This document shows positions 47,801-58,963 of a stretch of DNA of 64,000 nt, piece by piece (position 1 is the first letter of the stretch; every line of letters starts with the position of its first letter). Position numbers and translations under genes: made by a program. The notes beneath the pieces are model-generated. The model was given only the letters and a program-made list of their open reading frames with translations. It made no database searches and was not told the origin of the DNA. The stretch spans positions 124,001 through 188,000 of the forward strand of contig CAJNDS010002264.1 of assembly GCA_905221605.1 (NCBI GenBank). Direction: 5' to 3'. The stretch is from Symbiodinium natans. Taxonomy: Eukaryota; Sar; Dinophyceae; Suessiales; Symbiodiniaceae.

Positions 47801-50800
47801 CCGATTGGCGATGTCAACCCAGCCCGCCGCCTTAGAAAGAGTAATTTTAATTTAGAAATCTAGGACTGGGTACGAAGGTCTAGTAAATTCTACGTAAATC
47901 TTGCAGTTTGTATTCACTTGTATACTAAACTCTATGCAATTCACTCTATGCACTTCACTCTATGCACTTAACTCTATGCACTTCACTCTATGCACTTCAC
48001 TCTATGCACTTCACTCTATGCACTTCACTCTATGCACTTCACTCTATGCACTTCACTCTATGCACTTCACTCTATGCACTTCACTCTATGCACTTCACTC
48101 TATGCGCTTCACTCTGTGCACTTCACTCCATGCACTTCACTCTATGCACTTCACTCTATGCACTTCACTCTATGCACTTCACTCTATGCACTTCAGTCTA
48201 TGTTGTTGTGTCAGGGGGCTCCGCACGGAAGAACCCTTCGCGATGCTTTCGGGAAAAAACAGGCAAAAGCCATCAGCTGGGCTGCTTTGCCACTGCTTCG
48301 TTGCTTGGCATCTGCTTTGAGAAGCACACATTGTGCATTGCCCGTGCCAACAAGTCTGGCCCAGGCACCAGGTGACAAAAGATTGGGTAGACTTAATTAG
48401 GAAGCAACGACTTACTTGTGCACATCTAAAGGATTTGGATGCAACTGCAACTATGTCACCTGATGCCACCTTACACAACTCGAATTGAATGCACTGACTG
48501 AGGCGCCAAACCATATAGAACCGCAGGCGCGCGTTGGGGAATCCGAATTGCTGCGGGCCTCCAGCAGGTACCCCTGTTCATGTCTGAGTCTAGCTTGTTG
48601 CATTACTCAGTCAGTTGCGCAGTTGCATCTGCACATGCACTGGTACCATGGCCGCCGGCTGAGAAGAAAACTCCGCCATTCGAACCCTCGAGCACGGAGA
48701 GCCTAAGGCACAGAAGGGCCACCGCTGGGCCGCTGGGCATTGCACATGTTTCTTAAAATCTGGGCTTGTGGCTTCACAGAGCAACAGGTAGGAGTCAGAC
48801 TGCTCGAAGTTTCGAACATTCCTCCAGTATCCGCACTCTCGTCCATGTAGCAGGAACACAACAAGTCTTGGGCCAAGCAGCTCCAGAACGATGGCCTCCG
48901 GTGGTGCTGTCACCTCTACGAGAACCACCACAAAGCAACGACCAAGTCACTAAGCAGTATGCTAAGTCACTTCATGCCGCTTTAAATCACTTGCAAATAC
49001 AGGGAAAGACAAACACTGACACTGCGTGCTTCAATCGCCACCTGGGCACCTCTTGCAACACGGAGATGATATGCAACAGTGGCTTCGCGCGCGGGTCCTG
49101 TCACCGCAAGAAGCTGCACTGCCTCTGTGTGCCTCATCTTGCTCAAGTCCTCTGCATCTCGAACCTTGCCTTGCCTGCGCGGGAACGCATAGGAACCGCA
49201 TTCACAACACAGGCAACACGGCCTTGTGTAGGGCTGACACGGCCTGAGCAGTATTTCTCTAAGAATGTGCTGGCTTCGGCATGCAGTTCTGACTGGCTTA
49301 GATCTTGGCGGCGACATCGTCCAAATTCGACAATGCTGCTGGTCAAACCTGAGTCCGTGGGTGCTTTCCAGTTCCCGCCTTAACACGGCAAAACAAATAC
49401 CAACTTCAGCTGAGTTGCCACCTGGGTGTGAGACCTTGTGCTGCGTGCTGCGACACAGGATTAAGTACTGCCAATGTGAAGATCTCCGCCGGGCATCGTG
49501 CTGCAAATGTCACGGTTGACCACATGGTCTCGACCTGACGCTGCACACAGCCAAAAACATGGCGAAAAGGGTGTCAACCATGGCTCGCTGCCAAAGTTGA
49601 GGCCATAAACCGCAAGCGCCTGCGCTTCGCCAGCAAATCAAGTCAAGGCCTCCTCAGCTATCCAAAAAAAAACTCTACAAAGAATTCTTTCTGTACATCC
49701 ACCTGCTGGTTGACCTCAACTGCCACAGACTCCACCGCGAGCCCAGCGTACCTTCCAACAACTTCGAACAGGTCCTGCTCAGCCACTTCAACCGAAACTG
49801 TCATGATCTGACTCAACTCACCCCTTCCCCTTCAGCAAGAAGAACTCCCTTCAGCGTCGGGTGACCACGTTCATCTGATGCGCGTGCGTTTTTCTGGCTC
49901 AGTCAGCAGTCCCTAACAAGTTATAAGTCACCCGGCTTCCGGAGAAGCAAGTGGGTTCAAACGAGAGCTGACAAGGGTAGGCCAAAGGTCCAAGAATTGA
50001 CCTTGATGGCTGAATGATTGCAAGCAGCTGGTGTTCAACTGCCAACCAGTACTGTGAAACGGGCTTCCCTTCTGCACAGCTTCGGTAACAACGGCAGTGT
50101 TGGCTCAAGCCCCTGTCACATGAGAGGTCATCAGTCAATGGGCCTGCAGCTGACGAATTTGTACACAACAAGCTGAATCACTCGGAAGCATGAGCAAACT
50201 TAAGTTTAAGCGAGTCTTGAACTTAAGTCTTGCTTGCAGAACGAGCCGGCGCCAACAAATGCTTGCGGGAGGCTCTTTGCCTACGGTTCAATGTTGGGCG
50301 CATTCCCACGACGACCTCATCCTGTCATTGCATCCTTTGCCCTGGTAGATAGTGGTAGTTATCCTCCCCACCTCCTTCTCCAGTGCCAAGCAAGTTTTGG
50401 CTGCCAGCGGAGTATTCAGTGTGCAGGATTCTTGCAGCGAGTGAAGCCGGAGTAGCAATCACAGCGCACGTCGCCGGCCGGTTGCAGATTTGCAACAGAA
50501 CAGTACAGCCACTTGCTACTGGAGTCCGAGCTACAGCTTCTTCGAGGCCGCCCACTTGCAAAACTCGTCAAAGAGCACCTTGCCGCCGCCATTCTCATCC
50601 TCAGAGTGGGCGATATTGATACTGATGACACAAATCGACCATGGCGCGCGTGAAGAGGGACCCTCCGCCCTCAAGAAGCGCTGCCCGGGCGCCATGAAAT
50701 TGAACCTTGCAGGGCTTACATAGGCTTACATCACTTACATCTGTTCCCCCAGTTTGACTCTGACGCTCACCATGATCTCAGCTGCTTCTTTTCCAGGCCG

Positions 50801-52559
50801 AGAGGCTCATCAAAGGCTTCCGCCGGCGTGAGCTTGAGGCCAAGAACCGAACAACCTCCGCGGAACTCGTTCAAGTCCTGGAGCCAGACAGATGTTGGCT
50901 GCGGCTTGCTAAGTTGATTCCCCGGTGGCTTGATCATGGCTGGGAAGGCGAGTGGCCATTCGTCGGTCATCATCGACATCCACGACCCTTGCAGCTCCGC
51001 AAGTGTCAAAGAATGTCGCAGGTAACAGCTGATAGGGTGAGATTGGACCCATGGAGTGCGGGCCAAGTCGCTCGTACAAAGAGTAGAGCTTGTTGAAATA
51101 AAACCTGGATCGGCGTACTTGCTCCGATCAAGAGAACGGCTGTTTACCCCTCCTCGACCGAACCCTCCTGTTGTGCGACTGATGGTCATCGAAAAAAACT
51201 CAAATCGTGCTGGCCATGGAGCCCCAATAACCGTGCCATTCATGAGATGTTTATATCTCCGACGCAAGGATATGCAGAGACCCATGTTTTTCTGGACTCA
51301 AAGAACGAAACATAGCAAAAGCATGAGGACGCTAAGCTTCCATGAACCGACTGGCTTTCGCGGATGAACGGTGCTTGGGTCTTCAAGAATATGCATGATC
51401 CGGCCACGGGGCATGTTCCGGAGAAGGGCTCTGAACTCGGTCCTTGAAGCGACGACATGTCCATATCATCCATATGCATGGCAGCCAAGACATGCGTGGC
51501 TCTCTCCATGCCGCATACATCCGCAAACCTTGCTTGTCTTCGCTTGTCTGCACATGCACGAGAATGCACGAGGCTCTTGTGCACATAGCCATCGGGATTA
51601 CGCACTGTTGCCTTGTATGCTCGCCTGAGAAAGATGGCAACACAGCACACGTGCCACGTGCAGCGATACGCTGCATGCTGTGAAGATCCCTTGTTAGAAC
51701 CTCTCTCCCCTCTATACTTCGACTGGAAATCCTTGATTCCTCTAATTTGCAGAGGTAAACAGGTCCCCTGGACTTAAGAGATCTCCTTCCCATGCATCTC
51801 ATAGAAGCCCACTTCCTTCTCCTTCGGTCCCTACCTTCCTCCCTTCCTCTGGATGTCTCCCTAGCAGACTCTAAAGTACACGGAGGTCTTCAAATTTGCA
51901 TAATAGTTTCTTCAGAAACCATACATCGAGTACAAACTGAAGGTCGCCCTCAGAGGCAGGAGTTGGCACCCTGAGCGGTTCACTTGCAGCAGTCGGACAT
52001 ACATAGCCGACATAGCCTCATTGTAGCTCTTTCCCTGAAAGTCTGAAAAGCTTAAGGGATTTCCAAATGACGAAGAGCAAGTATAGAGGTTTTCCAAAAA
52101 GCTAACCCATAAGAAATACTAGTTGGCACTTCTTGGAAAACTACAGGCGCGGTAAGAGACTTGCCAAGAGAAGCAACAATACCTCAATGCATCCCAGGGA
52201 CATCAAGGCTGGCTTGTTGTTTGCCTCCGGAAAGCAATCCTCACATCAGCAAGCATCAGGACTGATTCAACTGATTCGCCCGTTCCAACTTTGGTAGTCT
52301 GATAAGTGGTCGTAGATCTTGCTAGCAGCTTTGCCATCCAATATCCGGCAGGTTCGGCAGGTTGACTGTGACAAAACAAGAAGATGGAACTTTTTTCAGG
52401 ATTCTCGTATTGGGGTCGCTTTAACAACTTTAGCCGCCGCAAAAATATGTGCCGGGGGGGGCGGGGGGGGCTTGGCATCTAGAACAGATGGGAGGGATGT
52501 GATATCTGCGTCCAGATACCACAGTACACCTAGCTAGCTTCAAGTCACGCTGCAGCACA

Positions 52560-52655
<96 letters not shown>

Positions 52656-55246
52656 CAGTGACAAGAATTGGCGTCGTGTGTCCGTTACGCACCCATCCAT
52701 CTCTGCGAGGCTGACAAGGCCATTTCCGTTGTAGTCCTTGGATCATCTGGGATCGGCTTTGCGTACAGTCAAACGACGATCCGATAGTTGCATCCTCGCA
52801 GCCATCTTGCGCCAAAGCTGGTGGAGCTGCCGCTTGTCCTCAGAATCGCATGTCTTTCTCATTGAACGGCCGCTTCGATGGAAGCACGAGACGACGCCGA
52901 GAATGGGATTCATCCAAGACACCTTCAACATGCCGTGAAGCTTTCTCTCCGCCACTTCGAACTGATTCCTTTCAGCTTCCATATGCTTCCAGCTGGCTTC
53001 CAAGATCTTCCAAGCCCCAGTGGCCCCGCACTGCCCGCACACCACATCAGAAAGGGAATGGTGCACCATCAAAAGGTGACATGGTGCACCGTCTCACGGG
53101 ACTCACGGGTCACGGGCATGTTTCCCAAGTGCGGCAGGGCTTCACAATCTGCGTCTTGGCTGAGTGGCTGTGGTGTTGCACAGCAGCCTGAGACATGGGG
53201 CATGTCGTCTCCTGAACAAAGTGTTTGACCCAGGCCTTCGAGTGATGCTTGGCTGACGGAGAATGCATGGACGGAGCAGGGGCCGTATAGACCGAGGAAT
53301 CCACAGGGCACTGCACCTTGCCGCGTCTTGGCAATGCTGTGGGCGCATTGCTGTGTATGCAGCATCCCGGTAAACAACGGTGAACAGCGAACTTCAAGGC
53401 TGTGACAGAGGCCACCCATCGGCAGAACTCGTCGAAAAGAATAAGACCGCAGCGATTCCTGGCAGAAATGCGGCGAGCGCGGACTGACAACATGCACAGT
53501 CCGCCCACCCACTCTGTGGTAGTGCGCCTTGAAAAGCCTCAACGAATGCTACTGATACCTGCACATCGACGGTTCCTCGCCTGCCTGCCACTCCCGACGC
53601 GTATATACATTGTAGGAACCATGACTTTAAAGTTTAGTCGCTGGCTTCGACATGTGCGTCATCGTGCACAGCTCTTTCTGCGATTCAACCCAACCATACA
53701 AACTCTGGCCTGGCCCGCTTCAGATCGGACACTGAACCCCAACCCCAACATCAACATCAAGGCTGAAGCGGGTTCAGAAAGGCTCCCCTGAAGTCGCAAG
53801 ACGGAAAGACTTGGTTCTTGAGCATGATTTCTGTTTTGCACCGGCATCCAAGTCTAAAGTCGTCCTGGCCTGTCAAGGCTGTCGAAGAGCGACTTTGGGT
53901 TCACGACCTCGGCATGGGACCCTCAATCGCGAAGAAGGTGATGACTGTGGAACCAATTACTGAACTTTCTCAGCGCTGAGCAGAACTCATGCCAAGAAGA
54001 GACAGACCGCTCCGGAATTCAGCAAAGGTAAGCCGCCGATCCCGGTCTGCATCAATTCCCTCGAAAACCTTCAGACAAAAGTTGCGAAGGCTCTCAAACT
54101 TGTCGGGAGTAGGCTGAGGGCCACGCACTGAAGACCTTGTTGAAGTAGATCAAGTCCCTACCATGGAGACACATGGAGAGAGAGCCATTGCATCCACTTT
54201 CCTCAACAAAAGTTCCTTTCCAATTCGTCGGCGCTTAACATCAGTAAGCTTGAACACAGCGACCTCAGCAGGACCGCGAACTCACGCTTGTTGACGTAGC
54301 TATCCTGCTTCCACAACTCCGAAAATGGGAAGGGGAGGGGGCAGCAAACCTTTTTCACAAACTTTTGTCTGTAGGCGCCTGATTAAGGTCGCAGGCTTTG
54401 TAGGCACGCATCAACGCCTGGGATGGCGCAGCACACAGATGTGCAGAGCAAACTCAGGGCACACGCCGTACCGGCACGCACAAGTAGCCGGTTTGACAGT
54501 GACCTCCGAATATTTGGCTAATTTTCACACTCTGGGCGCCGGTTTGTTGTTGAGCTGGGGGTAAGTGTCCACAACCCAGCGGTCAATCTCGGCCAAGCTT
54601 ACAATGTTGTTTCCGTTGTAGTCAATCGCATCCCAAGCTTTCCAAAGCTGCACTTTGCCCGCTTCTGATCCGCCCACCCAGCACTTGAAGCGCTGCTCGA
54701 CATCTTCAAACTGTCCATGGGTGTTGATGCTTGGACTTGGGCCGCTTGGGCCGCTTGGTCCTTTGCCTGGGAAACGGGGGCTCATCTGCTGCATGCCCGC
54801 ATGTGCGAGACCACGGGATGGAAACATGGTGCTGCCACCCGTCACAGCCTGAACAAGAATTCAGCACAACGCAAGACTCATGGAAATACGATCGTCAAGT
54901 CGGATCATGTGTACGTGTGCCTGGTGACCTAATGCAACAACCACAAAAGGATCAGTCCAGAAGCTCCCTTGTTCGGGGATTCCGCAAGAGAGTAACCACC
55001 CACAGGCATGGCTTCCAGTCTCACACTTGCAGCGCGGCTTTCGGAGCGGAGCCACTAACAGCTGGCAAATCATGAACCGTGTAGGACAGATGCACGGCAA
55101 CTTGTTGCTCACTCTCCACACAGCAATTTGCACATGGCTGGCAGCTTCAAGTGCTCAGGGCCTAAGGCTGTTAAGGGCTGCTTCCAGGGTCACGATAGGG
55201 CGAGGCGCATGCCACCGATACCAGCAAATAGCTCAAGCACACGTAC
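44851..55246 (-). CDS. TRDMT1: Dnmt2-type tRNA(Asp) cytosine-5 methyltransferase
   Basis: Exons carry Dnmt2 motifs in order: motif I VRVLELFAGIGGMRLALS (55246-55194); IWTMSPP-CQPYTR-QGKVRDAED across exons ending 49310, 49243-49223 and starting 49174, with the catalytic Cys of PPCQ; TAPPEAIVLE-NVRNFEQS (48915-48882 and from 48821; ENV motif); QQFGFPNARLRFYMVWRL (about 48570-48500); then the last exon (about 45560-44851) with CRHSSCFTKAYGRYVDGTGS, LRYFAPAEVARLLGF and LLGNSLNPQVVALV. CFTKxYG is specific to Dnmt2 within the C5-methyltransferases. Introns are GC-AG and very short (48, 60 and 66 nt), except the 2.9 kb repeat-filled intron 48.5-45.6 kb and the 5.9 kb interval that contains another gene. 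I did not find the motif II/III exon (FDVN..AN). Dnmt2 methylates C38 of tRNA-Asp; whether it also modifies DNA here cannot be told. Confidence 0.88.
46163..46520. repeat. Tandem array 1 (42-base unit, degenerating to about 36)
   Basis: About four copies of a 42-base unit containing GGAACCAGCGAATTCGGGGA, followed by shorter related units with CGAGGTTTTCGAGGAATTCG, in the large Dnmt2 intron. The unit length divisible by 3 keeps several frames open and creates false long ORFs. Confidence 0.9.
46575..46985. repeat. Tandem array 2 (42-base unit, about 10 copies)
   Basis: Nearly identical 42-base copies containing CAGATGTCCGTTACCATGCT then ATTTGCGGTGTTTTCAAGCG. Copies alternate between GCGCCC and GCGGCC variants, which suggests recent local duplication. 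Confidence 0.95.
46990..47275. repeat. Tandem array 3 (about 63-base unit, 4-5 copies)
   Basis: The unit contains AAGTCGACTTTCCAGCCACG then GAAGCTCC and an alternating CGTGTGCGCGGCG / GGGCGTCCCCGGCG segment, suggesting a two-copy higher-order unit. Confidence 0.9.
47285..47800. repeat. Tandem array 4 (about 72-base unit, 7 copies)
   Basis: The unit contains CGACGGTTTTGGCACCGCGA then CCACGC and AAACCCGCAGAGG. The copies nearest 47800 are the most similar to each other. Confidence 0.9.
47932..48205. repeat. Tandem array 5 (14-base unit, about 19 copies)
   Basis: Near-perfect 14-base unit CACTTCACTCTATG in tandem with a few point variants (GCGCTT, TGTGCA). It lies directly next to the Dnmt2 exon at 48.5 kb. 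It has no spacers, so it is not a CRISPR array. Confidence 0.95.
49223..49243 (-). other. TRDMT1: 21-nt Dnmt2 microexon carrying the catalytic PCQ motif
   Basis: Flanking introns are 49244-49309 (66 nt, starts GC) and 49175-49222 (48 nt, starts GC); both end AG followed by G. Joining gives MSPPCQPYTRQGKV, which matches motif IV of Dnmt2 exactly in frame,so the tiny exon is strongly supported by reading-frame continuity. Confidence 0.85.
50531..54845 (-). CDS. EF-hand protein with two tandem four-loop modules
   Basis: Starts at the Met at 54845 (MTGGSTMFPSRGLAHAG) and ends in TAG at 50531-50533 (FDEFCKWAASKKL). Module 1 loops: DYNGNNIVSLAE (exon 54845-54540), DLNQ-DSYVNKRE (split by a GC intron, 54417-54379 and from 54304), DADRDRRLTFAE (about 54040) and DR-NRCGLILFDE (about 53890 and 53455). 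Module 2 loops: DYNGNGLVSLAE (from 52736, after QLHQLWRKM ending 52803), one loop not located between 52.2 and 51.0 kb, DVDDDRRM-DLNE (about 50975 and 50886) and DENGGGKVLFDE (about 50590). ANNKPALM at about 52215 matches NKP-ALMRAYK of module 1. The order and linker motifs recur in other alveolate EF-hand proteins. It probably binds Ca2+ through several loops, although several have atypical ligands. It lies wholly between the first and second recognisable Dnmt2 exons. Confidence 0.85.
52561..52653. repeat. (CA)n microsatellite
   Basis: About 46 perfect CA dinucleotides, in the intron after the DYNGNG loop exon of the EF-hand gene. Confidence 0.98.
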
Positions 55247-55396
55247 CTGCCCATGAGCTGCTGAGTCAGTTGCCGATGGTGCCGAACAAAGTCGAGCTGC
55301 GGACTGGCTGCTGTGTTTGCTGGGTTCTGTGTCTTTCCTCGGACTCCATGGCTGGAATTGCGAGCACGCAGATGTGCAAAGCACTTCTGGGCTCAA

Positions 55397-56118
55397 GTCG
55401 CCTGAAGATGCGCTTCGGCAATTGCATAATTACTTGGACTAACATCTCTGTGTGGATTCCACTTGGCTCTCTCCAAGTCTGTGATCTGTGCTTTCTTGAG
55501 CTTAAGCAATTACGAGCCTCTCCCACATCACACACCAAGGAAAGACTCTAAGAGCAGCCCAGAGCAGGCCATGTGGAGAAGCACTTTGCCGCTTTCTCAT
55601 CATTTTTCGAGTTTGTGGGAAAACGCGTGCAAGGTTCTGACAAGCTTCGGTCAGACCACTAACTGCCCCAGGAGCCTGCTCAGCTCTGCTTCGTGCTCCG
55701 CTTCGCAGAGCTTGCGGAACCGCTTGGCAAGGGCTCGTGCAAAAAGAACTACCTGCTAAGCAGGTTGAGACGGCTTTGGGTCAAACCTTGACTTCCCCCG
55801 CACTTTGGAGTCTTCTTGTGGGTGCTCGGGCTTGGATCAACATCCGGTCGGTAGCAGCAAGCTGAGAACAAACGCCCAAATTGTCGCTGAATAAGGTCTG
55901 CATCCAACAGCTCGTCTCTGCTATCTCAGGTGGGGCGTGCACATGAATCTGCCTTTGGCATTTTTTGGCTTTTGGCCAGAGCCTGGCAGATGCCTGCCAG
56001 GTCGCCTAACCGTATGACGGGTTGCATGCAACAATGCACCATCGACCCCAGTCTGCAGCGCCTTCCATTCTACGACTGCCTGGCGTTCCGCCGCGATTCG
56101 CAGCGAATGGCAGAGAGC
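55397..56118. other. No recognisable gene
   Basis: Spacer between the EF-hand gene on the right and the Dnmt2 motif I exon. Nothing supported was seen. Confidence 0.45.
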
Positions 56119-58946
56119 CTACTGAAAGAGCCAGGCCACAAATTCTTGGTAATCCTCAGGACTCCCAGAAGATCGTGAGAACGATGACATGGTGCAGTCG
56201 AGGCATCATAAACCATCATTGTGAGGCATGAGAAGCATGACTTCCGATTCGGCTCTTGTTCTGCAGCCAAGGGGCAATCCAGCCATCGCCATTGCAGTCG
56301 GCCTTCTCGAAAAGCATTCGCACATCCTGCAAATCTGCAACAAAAGGGGGGGAAGGAAAAAGGAAGGCCTGGAAGGATTGGGGGTGGTGGACATGGGTGG
56401 ACTCTGCCTTGTCTCGAATTTTGGGATCGACCTTGCCTTGGATTACCCGGCAGAGCAAACAAAGCAGACCGCAACTGAGCTCAATATGCAGACAAGGGTT
56501 TGCAATGTGACAGCTGACGAGCTGCGAAGAACAGAAAGCAGCTCTCGCTCGGAAATCTTGCCATCCTTGGACTTCCCGGCCACTGCCCGCCCCTTCCTGA
56601 ATTGCCCTCTAATGTTAACCTAGTATTACTAAAGCCCCTAACATTAAAGTACGCCAGGTGTCCCGGCCGCAATAATAAAGCCCTGGAAATAAAGTACGCC
56701 AGTCGGGGCTTGTTTTTTTTTGGGGGGGTCCGTTTTCCTTTCTGATCCTCTCTGATTCTCTCTAATCCTCTCTAATTCTCTCTAAGGAAAGGAATCCTGA
56801 GTGATTCTCTATGATCCTCTCTAATTCTCTCTAAGGAAAGGAATCCTTATTCAAAGGGGCCTCACACTCTATTTGGGGGGGTTTGATTGAAGGGGGGGGG
56901 AGGGGGGGGGTTTATTATTACTAGGTCAACATTAGATGGCCTCTAAATCATGGTCCCCTTGTTGTAGTCTGTGAAAACAATTTCACGTTGGTTTCGAGTC
57001 GTGCTGCGAATCTGTATTGTAGTCAAGCATAGTCAAAACACAGTCGTCGCACCATGTCGCGTATTGTCGCGCCTGCCCAGTGCGCATTCCACTCAAACTT
57101 CCTGACGGCGCACCATGGCCTTCCTCGATAAACTATAGTCGAAGTCTCAATATCGACTCGAGGTTCTCCAAGTGCAGCCCTCCACCATTCCGCCGCATGC
57201 TGCCCGCACCCTTGTCTAACACCTACCCGGACCTGCCCCATTGATTGATCTTCAGCCAAGCTTCTCTGTTTACGTCCCACTTTGCGAAAGTGGTCCTTGC
57301 AGCACGTCATCAAACCGTGGCAATGAAATAGACAAAGCGTGCTGGGCAGCCGGCTGCACGGTATGCTCGTCAGGGGACCTGACGCCACGCAAGCCGGCAG
57401 CCTGATCAACCAGTTCTCATTTGGCTATACAATGCTGCGTCTTCGATGCTGCTTGACTCATGAAACTCGTCTGGATTCTAAGTGCAGCACGGCTCGAATC
57501 AAGCCAGTACCACTCAAGTCCACCGCCTGCCTGCCCGCTTGACCTTGGCTTCATCTACAAGGAAGCGCCAAGCGACGTGTGGCGACATGCGTTGACATGT
57601 CGCGCCATGTGTCCAAGGTTGGCAAATCGATCGACAAATCGGCCTCCATATTCGCCGATGTCGGGAATCCGTCGTGCAAGTTCTGGATCCATGGGCGCCT
57701 CTGGAGCCAAGTCGATTGTCCCCTGTAAAAGCCGCATGAACTCGTTGTAGTGAAGAAAGCCTGTGCTGCTGCGATCGAAGTAAGCCAGCATTCGTGCGGC
57801 TTCCTCCTCCGTCACTTGCGCACGGGCACGATCGATCTCATGCCCGACAGCAACCCCAGCTCCCTCCAAAGCATGAAGGAATTCTTCCAAGGTCACAATC
57901 CCATCATCGTTAAGGTCGATGCTCTTGAACATCTTCTGCATGTTTGATCGCCGCTCAAACAATGCCTCCCTGAGGTTTGTGACCAGCTGAGCTTCTTTCC
58001 GGCTCAGCTGACTCACCCTCTGCTGAAGCACCAGCTGGCGCAAGTGCCTCAGGCGCTGTTCATTTAATTGTTTAACTCCGATTCGAGATTCAAAACCAAA
58101 ACGCGGACTTGCCGCTATGACTATAGTGCTCACCTTTCAACGAAAGCAAAATGGCAAGCACACGCTCGAAGCACGGAAACAAAACATCGAACAACTCAAA
58201 GCTGAAGAGCTCTTTGGGCTTTGATTGCTGCATCAACTCCCGCTTTCTTTCCTCTCGGGCAGCTGCAACTGCATGAGCTTCACTCAATGCCCCACTGCCA
58301 GCACTGCCAGCACTGCCAGCACTGCCAGCTATGGGCATTGCTATGGTGTCGCCAGGGCTTGCATCCTTTCGGGCCAGGCTTTGGCTGCCCTGAAGGGCAG
58401 CAAGAAAATCGCCAACAGAGACCGTGCCCTGGCCTCCGTCAAGTCCCGACAGAAACTTTATGGTTCTTGGCTGGTCGATTGTAAGCTGCAATTGCCCAGC
58501 AAAAGCTCCCACGACGTCTGCATCCACAAGTGGCACGGAGCCTCCGTCGCATCCAGCATTTGCAACCGCAGGCACCTGCATGCACTCCGCCAGTGCCTTG
58601 GGTACAGTTTGGTGGGCTGCTGCAAGTTCAACATTTACCGTACAAATCGCCAACATTCTTTGACAGGAAGTGTCCCTGAAGCATAAACGGATCCCGTGCT
58701 TCCCGTGAACGTGACAAAAATATCAAGTTCTAAAACCGCATGCAACAGCAGCCACAGTGCTTCGGCAGGGGAGACGCAGAGCTTTCGCAACCGCTGGCGG
58801 AGAGTCTTGACAAGTTCCTCGTCACTCAAATCGTTCAGAGCTGTCTTCTTGAACATGTATTCTGCTTTCTCGAACAGGCGAGTCTGGGAGGTTGGAGTGC
58901 ACCGTCTGACCTCAGCATGTCCCGACACAAGAATACGAAATCTCAC
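56119..58946 (-). CDS. EF-hand protein (several exons)
   Basis: Exons in order: LFEKAEYMFKKTALNDLSDE then ELVKTLRQRLRKL (58890-58760); an exon at about 58620-58190 with an EF-like segment GLDGGQGTVSVGDFLAAL, a GSA repeat and a charged helix; exon 58133-57600 with two clear loops, DLNDDGIVTLEE (residues 73-84) and DRSSTGFLHYNE; exon at about 56600-56500 with SKDGKISERELLSVL; exon at about 56340-56265 with LFEKADCNGDGWIAP; and a last exon PEDYQEFVAWLFQ ending in TAG at 56119-56121. Loops in the 58.1 kb exon have standard ligands, so Ca2+ binding is likely. Whether the first exons belong to this gene or to the helical-repeat gene to the right is uncertain. A frame at 57409-57023 (VDIETSTIVYRGRPWCAVRK) within it is unassigned. 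Confidence 0.65.
56609..56935. mobile_element. Small element with terminal inverted repeats (MITE- or introner-like)
   Basis: Left end CTAATGTTAACCTAGTA (56609-56625) and right end complementary to CTAATGTTGACCTAGTA (56919-56935) form imperfect terminal inverted repeats (16 of 17). A CCTCTAA word occurs at 56606-56612 and 56940-56946 and could be a target-site duplication. The interior has duplicated AAAGTACGCCAG words, a doubled CTCTAATTCTCTCTAAGGAA motif and G runs. It encodes nothing. On the minus strand the left end lies about 8 bases upstream of the apparent splice acceptor (AATTCAG) of an EF-hand exon. Confidence 0.55.
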
Positions 58947-58963
58947 GGGTCAGACTCATGCCA

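Noticed and set aside
47932-48205. Possible CRISPR-like array
   Set aside because: The 14-base units are directly adjacent with no spacers; it is a simple tandem repeat in a eukaryotic intron.
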